A stretch of DNA of 64,000 bases from Dioscorea cayenensis subsp. rotundata (taxonomy: Eukaryota; Streptophyta; Magnoliopsida; Dioscoreales; Dioscoreaceae): the NCBI RefSeq assembly GCF_009730915.1, contig NW_024086614.1:1-64000 (forward strand). Reading direction: 5' to 3'. The position numbers and the translations under genes are program-made. A model generated the notes under the pieces. That model was not told the origin of the DNA. It did no database searches and saw only the letters and a list, made by a program, of their open reading frames with translations. This document shows positions 32,691 to 41,810 of this stretch, piece by piece; the stretch's first letter is position 1, and every line of letters starts with the position of its first letter.

Positions 32691-34020
32691 ATTCGCGAGA
32701 CCTTATAAGTCGACCATTTTTAAAGTCGCAGGTAAATGGCGAGCTTCCTTGATCAAGCATTGAGCGACTCCATGACGTTTGAATACATCTCACCCTCAGC
32801 GATCACCTCCGAGCGAGATAATTCGACCAATGTGCCATATCCGGGTTATTAATCAACGGTGATGAGCTTGGGTGATGTGGCTGCGATTCATTCGCGGTAT
32901 CGTCGAAAATCTTTAGCGGTGGATGCCCGCGATGCGGGAAGCATATAGACCCGACACTCCTCCCTCGATGCCTTCCCAAGTCGACATTGGCTTTTCATAA
33001 AAATTGGCCTCGAATGTCGAAGGCGGTATGCATGTGGCGAAGAAGGAAGACTCTCGTAATTGCGCTCACTAGGCCCCTTGGACATGTCCCAGAAGCGAAG
33101 GTAATTATCTCATGATAATCTCCGTCCTCGTATAAAGGCATCGCCCTAACTTAGATATGAACCCGAGTCGATTGGCGTCGGTCTCGTTGTCGACTATCAC
33201 GAAGCGGCGTGGAAAAAAACCATTGTTTCCATCTTTCCTGTGGCGCGATGAGTGTACCCCGATATTTTTTCAAGGAGGTGGGTACCATCGAGAAGCAATG
33301 ACACTGCAAGCCCTCTTGAATCCTGATACCCTGTTGAAAGAAAGAATGCGCGTTTAAAAGCGATCGCAGATCTCTTTCCACGATCGCCATGACTGCTAGG
33401 GATTTGTCTCGACCACCTTATCCACATACCAAAGCAAGCGATCAGTGGTCTGGAGATGTCACTGCTAGTCGAGGACCACCCGGGCATGCTCTTTTCCCAA
33501 CCAAGCACTGCTTGTATGGTATGTGGACACCATGTTCCCATAACATGTCCTTACGAATGTCGATGGCCTTGTCTGAGGGGACGGTCCTTGAGCTTACGAA
33601 TCACTCGTGCGCTAACCCGTTTTTGGGCGCTTTCGGATGCGGCCTTGAACCTATGCCACCACCCGCAAGTGTGTGAGCGGGTTGATTGTCTTGATTACGA
33701 AAAGTATTTTTTTGTTATACTCTTTTTGATGCGTGAAGGCGCTGATGACGACCATCGGCAGCATTCACGATCGCTCGATGTTTTTCGTTCTTTATGAATT
33801 TGAAGTCAAAATTCCTTTTTGATTTGCATGATTTCAAAGTACATCCACTGAAATGTTAGACACCGTCAAAAGCGTTGTCGATATCCAGCGAAAGCACTTG
33901 GAATGATCGGCGAGGAAGGATGACATCCAGCGCGTCGAGAGTCGCCCCATGGGAATGAGCTGGAGCACTCGCGGAATGCGAATTCACGCTGACACTTGAT
34001 CGAATGAAAAGATCAATATG

Positions 34021-34148
34021 TTAAGCGGAGAATATAATGTTTAAGTGATAATGACAATATTTAAGCGTTAAATTAAATACTTAGCGGTTAACTAATAACG
34101 TAAGCGACTAGTCTGAAGATTTTTAACTAGTGACGGACATATTTAAAC
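34021..34148 (-). repeat. GTTTAA/GCTTAA periodic array 6 (minus orientation)
   Basis: TTAAGC-type cores on plus at 34021, 34041, 34061, 34081 (TTAGCG), 34101 (TAAGCG), 34123 and 34143. Spacings are 20, 20, 20, 20, 22, 20. Confidence 0.82.
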
Positions 34149-34570
34149 ACTAATGACCCCGAACAAGCTGGAGCAATTAAAAGAGAAGGAACTTCTGACG
34201 AGTAAAACTCGTTTTCATTAGAGATTCGGCAATGGCACATTTTACGTCTCGACGACAAGATCAACTTCTGACACATTTGAAGATGGAGTGTGCGTGACAC
34301 ATCCATTTGGAAAGTCGACATCGTTTTCTATTAGGGCGAACCGTTTTATATCCATCGGTGTGATGAACTTAACCACGACAATAGAAACTTGAGGACCCCA
34401 GTCGGCTCACAAATCTCGATTAACACCAACTCCCAGAAGTGCGAGTAGTGAACATTAGCACTCTTCCCTCCCCAGTTGAATCTAGCAATACCACAAAAAC
34501 TCTCCATAATATATCGGACGAAAACCAAATCGTACTGAACCAAATGAAATGAAGAACAAAAAAATAAGCC

Positions 34571-34602
34571 GAAGAAGAAGAAGAAGAAGAAGAAGAAGAA
34601 GA
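34571..34602. repeat. (GAA)n microsatellite
   Basis: About ten GAA units lie near the 5' end of transposase copy I; on minus they give a poly-Ser/Leu stretch in broken frames. A related (GAG)n run lies at about 35908-35938. Confidence 0.9.
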
Positions 34603-34823
34603 TGTAAACAACAAGCAGCGGTCGGATAAGCGAAACAAAAAAAGTGCATATATATATATTCTTGTCGCGATGAAGACAAAAAAAAGTGCATAGAGGTTAG
34701 ACTAGGCGTGATGTGATTGGGCGGTATTTTTTCCCTCCATCCCAAAGGGCGAAAAAAAGTAAAAAAATATATGTCACTTTGTCGCGATGAAGACATATGT
34801 ATCGTCGCTCGACATGAGTGTCT

Positions 34824-35260
34824 GTTTAAGCGTCTGAGTATTTTTATGTTTAAATGGGATAGATATAGTGTTTAACATAACGATTACGGTTTAAATAAAA
34901 GTCTATATCATGTAAATAATCAGTAAACCGTTTAAATAAAGTTATTTAAGCTGTTTAAAAATATATGTTATTATTTAAATTGAATGCTTTTCAGCTGACA
35001 TCGCGTTGAAGATGGGTACCTCACGAGGTCATTTGTTTAAACATCTTTTACGTATTTTTCTTAAACACCGTTGTCGTTGTTTAAAGAGTAACTAGAGTAT
35101 TGTTTAACTTTTTCTATTGTTTACACGTTGTCATTGTTTAAAGAGTAACTTTTTTTCTTAAACACCGTTGTCATTTGTTTAAACATATTTACATATTTTC
35201 TATTGTTTACAATAACGTTCTTTTGTTTCCCACATTGTTTTTACTAGGTCTCTGTTTAAA
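34824..35260 (+). repeat. GTTTAA periodic array 7, longest, with an internal duplication
   Basis: Cores start at 34824, 34848, 34870, 34889, about 34910, 34930, 34953 and 34973 (ATTTAA). After a gap they resume at 35035, 35060 (CTTAAA), 35079, 35102, 35119, 35136, 35157 and 35177. In the second half, TAAACACCGTTGTC and GTTTAAAGAGTAACT each occur twice, so part of the array was itself duplicated. Spacing is looser there (17-25). Confidence 0.75.
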
Positions 35261-36232
35261 TTTCAAAGTTCACATTCAAATAAAGCTTGTTTTCGTTTTA
35301 TTTATAAAAGATTTACAACATTTACAACATTTACAGCGTCCTCTCGGACTTTGATCACTCGCGACTCGACCCTCGTATATCGAAACAAGTGTACGTACAT
35401 TCGAATGCTCACGCGGTTGCATAACATGCGCATCAACTTGAACACACTGGCGTCTGACATTAAAAAAAGGTTAAACAAACACATTCGTGAAAAGCGACTA
35501 TTAATCGATGTGTCGTGAGTGGGACTTAGCGAAGATCACGATAGTTAAACACAGAGCGTAATAGTTGTCTGCTGGCGTAATGTTCTTAAGCGGTATGAGA
35601 AAGTCTCAGTGATAAATATCAACCCCAGTCTTAAAGGATGTTTCACGATCTCCCTCCTCTAGAGAATCCTCGCATGATCACGAAAATCACGTGAAAACTT
35701 TCTTTTTCTTACCCAAGTCGAAATGCTCAGCTAATTGCTTGCCCGTCGTCCACTGTGAAGAATCCTCTGCGTTCGAGGCGATTATGAGAGCATTTCGACT
35801 GGCGAGAAAAGATAGTTTTAACATTGCGTGATTGCGGCTACATATTCTCAAGATAAGGAAGAAGGTTCGCGAAACATCCTTTCGAGATAAAGTGGTTGTC
35901 CGTGGGAAGAGGAGGAGGAGGAGGAGGAGGAGGAGGATGATGAGGGCGGCGAGGGTGGTTGTCCGTAGGGGAGGGTTCTTCACAGTTGTTATGGTGTGAA
36001 TTCCATGGCGGTGACTCTTCGTATTCGAGAAAAAAAGTTAAAGCGCACGATGGCCGAGCATTGGTGATGAGAGCGAGCGGGTGTTCGGGATATTTATGTT
36101 ACCGTGCGTAAAATTAATGCCGTCGTTAATTCTTATCTGCGGGATCTCATACCTTGCCACTGCCGTGCACGCTGCCAGCAATTCGGATCAAGCGAAAAAA
36201 AGATCTCCGTTTCTGCGAGAGACTTTGATAAT

Positions 36233-36371
36233 TTAGCGTTAATATTAATAGTTATACATGTAAAGATAATGTTAAGCGGAGATGGCAAGTATTAAGCGGA
36301 TATGACAATTATTAAACATATTAGTAATATATTTAAGCGGATAATAGCAAATAGTTAAACATTATTTAAAC
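36233..36371 (-). repeat. GTTTAA/GCTTAA periodic array 8 (minus orientation)
   Basis: TTAAGC/TTAAAC cores on plus at 36233 (TTAGCG), 36252 (TTATAC), 36272, 36292, 36312, 36333 and 36355. Spacings are 19, 20, 20, 20, 21, 22. It lies in transposase copy II at the place equivalent to array 6 in copy I. Confidence 0.82.
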
Positions 36372-36771
36372 AATAGTTCTTCTACGTCGTAATACAACTT
36401 TACAACCATAAGCGAGAAGGCGACAATGGCACATCTTTGTGCCTCGACAATAAAATCGACTACTGACTCAGTTTTGAAGATGAAGTGCACTTGACAATCC
36501 GATGGAAATCAATTTCATTTTCTGTTTGAGAAACCGATTTATATATTTCGGGTATGATAATGAGTAGAACAACAAGATGTAATGCAACTCCTTGGCATTG
36601 TCTATCAGAAACCAAGCAGAAAGCCCTTCAAAAGGTTGAACATGATGTTATTTGGCGCTTTCCTTTCCCACCATTTTCAAAGCTAAAAATGGGATTTCAC
36701 AACATGGACCCATTTGAAGTGAACGGTAGGGGGTAAAAGGGAAGTTAAACACTAACGGAAGGGATGTCTTG

Positions 36772-36840
36772 GGTGTGTAAAAGTAGGAGGGGGTTTTTGG
36801 GAAGTTTTGAAAATTACGAGGGGTGAACAGTAATTTTCCC
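36772..36840 (-). repeat. Right terminal inverted repeat of the Mutator-like element
   Basis: Read on minus it starts GGGAAAATTACTGTTCACCC and continues AATTTTCAAAACTTCCCAAA. It is followed outward by TAATAATAA, also found just outside the left end. Confidence 0.65.
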
Positions 36841-37734
36841 TAATAATAATAATAATAATTATTATTATTATTATGTCCTAAATAAAGAAATTAATTTTTT
36901 TAGATTCATCGGCTGATCACTAGAACATGGAGAACATAAATTTTTATAAATATATAATTTTTTTTAAATAAATATAAATAAATGACAAATTTATTAAAAA
37001 ATGAAACAACAATACAAAGTAAAAAAATTTAAGTAGGCAAAAGACATTGTCTGTCATCTCAGACTTGTCTAAATAGTCAGAGAGAGTGCCTACTCTTGAA
37101 TAGCAAATATAATTGTCACTTTATCGCATTGAATTTATTTCAACCAAAAATCACCTAAATGCCAAACCAATAAATTTGTGTAGAAATTAATGTGCGCACA
37201 TGATTATTGAGAGAAAAATGATATTGTGCCCGGATGGAAGATGAATTAAGAAGTGCAGGGAAAAGATTTATATATATATATATATATATAGAGGATAAAT
37301 GATTGACTTTATTAAAAAAAGATTATGTTGGAATTTTTTTAATGTTTACATTTGACGTTTGAAACTGACCAAACTTGAAGTGATATGATAGTTTAATGAC
37401 ATCTGATTTATAATTAAAAATATTGCGCATATATTCTAGAATCTCAACTTTGTTGAACAAACTCACACTTTGCATTGGAACAAGCATTTTTTTAGAATAT
37501 TATAATATAATACGTATATATCATATGAATAAATAATTTTGATATACACATGCTGCAACAAATCATATGAAACAGTACTACACTTACTGTCTCTCTGTTT
37601 ATGAAGATGATATGAGAATTATATTATATTTTTTTACTTTAAATATAAACTTAAAAAATCTATTACCTAGACTGAACTTTCTTCTTAAACAATTCAGACT
37701 TTTGAGTGAGATGGTTGGTGATGATGCAAATCAA
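36841..37734. other. AT-rich DNA between the Mutator-like element and LINE A
   Basis: It starts with a (TAA)n(TTA)n run (36841-36874) and has a (TA)n run at about 37268-37291. The minus strand at about 37060-36980 ends in a T/A-rich tail with AATAAATTTGTCATTTATT that looks like a transcript or LINE 3' end, with no recognisable coding part. Confidence 0.5.
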
Positions 37735-40700
37735 TTTCAAAGCGTATTCTGGTTAAGGATTTTTTGGCTTTACATTTTGCGGATGTTTGTTGTTTGCAAG
37801 AATCCAAATTAGATGAGATTTCGATGTCAATTTGGATGGAGATTGGAGGCTATAGAATTAACAATTTTCATTTTCTGCCTGCGAGGGGTTCCGCAGGTGA
37901 AATAATTCTGGGTTGTAATTCTCAGTTAAATTCGGGTTGTCTTGCCAATGTTGGTGCTTTCAGCATTTCTTTTGATTTTTGTTCGATTTTAAGCGGACTC
38001 TGTTGGAGATGCACCGCTGTGTATGGACCTAATGCGAGAGCACGTAAAAAGGAGTTCTGGGATGAACTGAGGGGTTGTGCCCCGACTCTTGGTACTCCAT
38101 GGGTTTTATGTGGTGATTTTAATGCGATTTTCGCATTGGAGGACAAAGCTTCTGGGATACCTAATTTTGAGGATCTGAGGCAAGCTAACGCTTTTCTTCA
38201 AAGATTTAGGGATAGGGAGCCGCCGTCGGTGGGAAGACGGTTTACGTGGACTAATGGTCAGGAAGAACCAATCTGGGTCCGGCTTGATCGTTTTATTGTT
38301 AATAGTGATTGGGCTGATTAGTTTCCTAGAATGCTCCAAAATTGCCTCCCTAGGTTAGGATCGGATCATGTTCCAATCCGTCTTGAAGTGGGATTACATG
38401 TGACTACTCCTAGGCAATTCAGGTTCGAATTGGCTTGGTCAACGGCTGACGGTTTTAAGGATTTGGTAAATCAATGGTGGTCGGCCCCTACACTGATGGG
38501 ATGTGGGGCGTTCATTCTGTCAAAAAAATTGGCCTTGTTACGGGAGAAATTGCGACATTGGGCTAAGTTTAATTTTGGCTCTATTAAACTCAAAAAGCTT
38601 ACACTTTTGTATGAGTTAGAAGAGCTGGACATTGTTAAGGAATCTCGACGTCTCTCTCCGGCTGAGGCTAGCAAGGATGTAAAAATTCAAGAGAAACTGG
38701 GGGAGATTCGTGTTCAGGAGGATATCTATTGGAAGCAAAGATCTAGATTGCAATGGCTTAAAGAAGGTGACGAGAACACAAAGTTTTTTCACGCTATTGC
38801 AAACGGGCGTAAAAACCGGAATTTCATTCCAAGGATAACAACAGGTGATGGGGTCTTTACTGATCCTAAGGACATTGGTAGCATCTTTGTTGCTAAGTTT
38901 GGTCAATTGTTTGGGAGAAAAAGAGAGTTCCGTTGTAAGATTGATTTTGCGGTGCTGTTGGAGAACAAACCGTCGGTTGATTTATCTGCGTTGGACCGGC
39001 AGTTCACCTTAGATGAGATCAAGGATGCGGTCTTTGGGCTTGGTGGCAACAAAGCACCAGGACCGGACGGTTTTCCTATACAATTCTTCAAGAACCATTG
39101 GGATACGATAAAAGGAGATCTTCTGAAGCTTTGCGAGGACTTTTATTCTGAGTGCGCTAACCTTAAGAGGATCAATTGGGCATATATTGCCCTCATACCC
39201 AAAGTTCCCTATCCTGACGAGATGGGTGATTACCGACCCATTAGTCTTATAAACTCCTCTCTGAAAATCATCTCAAAATTACTTGCAACTAGACTGGGAA
39301 GGGTGATGGGCCAGTTAGTTGACAAGTCACAAGCGGCTTTTATAAAGAGGAGGCATATTTTGGATAACATTGCTACAGCGGAAGAATTGATATTTAGTAT
39401 GCAAAAACGGAAGCTGTCGGGGCATATATTGAAGGTGGATTTTGTAAAGGCATTTGATACTGTGGACTGGGACTTTCTCTTGGATCTGCTTGCTGCCAGA
39501 GGTTTTCGGGAAAGATGGGTGAGTTGGGTCAAAACTATTTTGACATCTTCTAAGGCTTCCATTCTTGTCAATGGATCACAGAAAGGGTATATCCGTTATC
39601 AGAGGGGTCTTCGCCAGGGAGATCTGCTATCACCTCTACTGTTTGTCATGGTAACGGATGTACTGTGTGATATGTTTTCACGTGCCCTGCACTCTAGGGT
39701 TCTCGTGGGTGTCCCTCTTGGTGAGTTGGGTAATATGTGTAATTTACACTACGCGGACGACTTGCTTATTTTAACGACAGGAGGCCTGGAGGACCTTCGT
39801 ATTGTTAAGCTTATTCTTTTTGTCTTCCAAGGGATGTCTGGACTTGAAGTTAATTTTTCCAAGACTTGCCTGTATCCAAGTTCTGGGGGTAGGCTCCCTT
39901 GTTTTGCTGCTGGGGCCACGTTAAATTGTGAGGTTGGGAAATTACCGGTGACCTACCTTGGGGTCCCTATTTCTGGGAGACGTCCCTGTAGATAGGCGTG
40001 GGAAGGCCTTATTGAAAAAGTGAGTAGGAGATTGTCCTCTTGGAAAGCGACGCAATTGTCGCTGGGAGGTCGTCTCACACTTTTAAATTCTGTTCTCTCG
40101 GCGCTGCCAACCTACTGGATGTCTCTGTTTAGGTTGCCTTGCTGGGTTATCAAAAAGATTGATCGTTTGAGGAGAGATTTTCTGTGGTGTGGCCCTGATC
40201 TCAAGCATGGGTGTAGGTTAGTGAGCTGGAGAAATCTTTGTCGTGCTAAGGATCAGGGGGGTTGGGGTATTCTGAACATTAGCAATTTCAACCAAGCTCT
40301 GTTTGGGAAATGGTGGTGGAAATTCGCAACGGATCAAAATTGGAGTGGGGCAGCGGTATTCCATTTTAACTACGGGTCTGTTATTGATAATTGGAAGTTA
40401 TACCCCAGGCGGCCCAGGAGGATCTCATTTTTTTGGAAAGGGGTGATTGGTAATTTACCTGCATTGCGGAGTTGTATTAGTCACATTGCTCACAACGGTG
40501 AGGATATCCTCTTTTGGCAGGATATGTGGATTAACGATAGGGCCCCGAGATACCTGTGGCCAGAGTTGTTTCGCGATTGTTAAAACCATATGAGCACGCT
40601 CAAGGAATCGGTACACTTACTTGACGTAGCACCTTTCTCGAATTGTTCTGAGTTGAGACTGGTAAAGGATCGATTGGTTGCTATGGAGGTTATTAACACG

Positions 40701-41550
40701 GACAAGAAATGGTGGTCGCTAACTTCGAATGGGGTATTCTCGGTGAAATCGTTCTATAATTTTCTTAATGATGGAGGTCTTCGTTGTCCAATTGCTAGAT
40801 GGTTCTGGCGTGGGTGGTGCTCTAAGAAAGTCAACCTCTTCAATTGGCTAGCTTGGAAAAACAAGATTCTCACTCTTGAAAATCTTGAGATTAGAAGGTG
40901 TAATAAGCTGCCTACGGCAACTTGTGTCATGTGTCTTGAAGGAGTTGAATCTGTTGATCACCTTTTCCTTCACTGCCCTTTCGCTAGTGCTGTGTGGGAT
41001 TTTTTTGTTCGCTTGCTTCATCTACCTGATATCCCGTTGACACTGGATCTTATTTGGGGGTGTTGGCGCTCCCATGTAAGGCCGTCATGTAGGTCAATTG
41101 GGGATTGGGTGGTTAAAGCTATTGTGTGGAATATTTGGCTTGCCAGAAATAATCGTATTTTCAATGACAAATTTGTGCCTGCTAGTACCATTATTTTGAA
41201 ATGTAATCGCCTGATTATCTCATAGTATTCAGCAGTGTCGGAAAATGGCAAGGAAAAACTTGAAGATTCTGTTTCCACTATTCGACACAGTTTGGAGATG
41301 CAGGTACAGCAATCAGGACAGGCTAGCGTTGACTTGCCGGCCGAGGAGGAGAGAGATCAGTATACTGGCTAGATCGACTTAAACTGGTGGGGTCTGGGCT
41401 GGGTTTCAGCTGTGCGGGTGTTCTCGTCTCTGTTGTAGCTTTGTAGTAGGCTTGGGCCTCCTTTTGTGTTATCTGTTTTGTTAACTTGTACCACATCTAG
41501 TGGTCGGTTGTATCCTCTTTTTAGTAATTGAAGTGGTTTATCCACCTTTT

Positions 41551-41555
<5 letters not shown>
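37735..41555 (+). mobile_element. LINE A (plant L1-type non-LTR retrotransposon), 5'-truncated
   Basis: One frame on plus from about 37745 to 41225 encodes endonuclease, reverse transcriptase and the C-terminal region, interrupted only by three stop codons. The 5' end is truncated: the endonuclease starts at RILVKDFLALHFADVCCLQE and lacks the NWNVRGLG start seen in LINE B. A 3' UTR of about 320 bases ends with GTGGTTTATCCACCTTTT and then a TA microsatellite in place of a clear poly(A). It is the same family as LINE B: both encode LPRLGSDHVPIRLEVG, and their 3' tails match. I see no target duplication. Confidence 0.88.
37745..41225 (+). pseudogene. LINE A ORF2: endonuclease-reverse transcriptase with three in-frame stops
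   Basis: The APE-type endonuclease part (about 37745-38400) has CCLQESKLDE, YGPNAR, CGDFNAIF, FTWTN and LGSDHVPIRLEV, the conserved catalytic surroundings. The reverse transcriptase (about 38990-39990) has NKAPGPDGFPI, LINSSLKIISK, LKVDFVKAFDTVDW, GLRQGDLLSPLLF and the active-site HYADDLL. The C-terminal part (about 40020-41225) has LSLGGRLTLLNSVL, YWMSLF and a CVMC...DHLFLHC zinc-knuckle-like motif, then WNIWLARNNRIF. Stops are TAG at 38319, TAG at 39993 and TAA at 40581; no frameshift is needed anywhere. All three stops can arise by one C-to-T or G-to-A change. It would copy its own RNA into DNA at a nicked target if intact. Confidence 0.88.
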
Positions 41556-41590
<35 letters not shown>

Positions 41591-41691
41591 TTTATGCACC
41601 CTTAAATATCTGAAAAAAAAAACATATATATATATTTTATAGGCATTCGTTATGTGATAAATGTCACAAAATGATGTTTATTTGGTCATAA

Positions 41692-41752
<61 letters not shown>

Positions 41753-41810
41753 ATAAACATTCGTTATGTGATAAATGTCACAAAATGATGTTTATTTGGT
41801 CATAAATTTT
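41555..41810. repeat. TA microsatellites with a duplicated 62-base unit
   Basis: A 62-base segment at 41634-41695 (attttat, cattcgttatgtgataaatg and so on) recurs at 41748-41809 with about two mismatches, an offset of 114. Long (TA)n runs precede each copy (41555-41585 and 41696-41748). It lies just after the LINE A tail. Confidence 0.88.

Larger units (their letters stand above)
31950..34640 (-). pseudogene. MuDR-type transposase gene of the Mutator-like element, decayed (copy I)
   Basis: Read on minus from 34640, pieces occur in the order expected of a MULE transposase. An N-terminal domain comes first (NWGGKSANVHYSHFWELVLI about 34480-34420; PMDIKRFALIENDVDF about 34350). Next is DGTHLLEK at about 33295-33270, the first catalytic Asp region (DGTHLKGKY in relatives), then a frame-shifted KYRGTLI. 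A segment near 33050-33000 reads HAYRLRHSRPIF, cf. HRYCLRHLxANF in relatives. Last is the SWIM zinc finger VTCSCRRWQVYGI at about 32325-32287, with later Cys/His eroded. Frames change several times. Two AT-rich periodic blocks (34148-34021 and 32690-32528) interrupt it at places that look like introns. The protein would have bound the terminal repeats and cut DNA; this copy cannot. Confidence 0.72.
34800..36550 (-). pseudogene. Second, internally deleted transposase copy (copy II)
   Basis: DNA at about 36540-36410 (minus) matches copy I at about 34370-34205: both encode HLQ...SSR.....KMCHCR in the same order. DNA at 35443-35415 matches 32516-32490 (TAACATGCGCATCAACTTGA), the start of the exon before the SWIM finger. 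Between them is an intron-like periodic block (36371-36233) in the same relative place as in copy I, but the catalytic exon is missing or unrecognisable. The plus-oriented periodic block 34824-35260 lies downstream of copy II, as 31732-31900 lies downstream of copy I. So this is a tandem duplicate module that lost its centre. Confidence 0.55.
27442..36840. mobile_element. Decayed 9.4-kb Mutator-like element with ULP1 protease and MuDR transposase genes
   Basis: The left end GTGGAAATTGTC and the reverse complement of the right end GGGAAAATTACTG are related, and alignable similarity runs about 60 bases inward (AAAATTGCCAAAAACAC against AAAACTTCCCAAAAACCCC). Both ends abut TAATAATAA, which fits a 9-bp Mutator target duplication but also lies in TAA microsatellites. 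Inside, a ULP1-type (C48) protease gene reads right on plus (about 28440-31520) and a MuDR-type transposase reads left on minus (about 34640-31950). The genes converge, as mudrA and mudrB do in maize MuDR. Plant Mutator-like elements with ULP1 are known (Kaonashi class). Every coding part has stops and frameshifts, so it is not autonomous. The interior is GC-richer and full of CG dinucleotides, except for AT-rich blocks with a 20-22-bp periodic motif. A partial second transposase copy occupies about 34800-36550. Confidence 0.8.
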
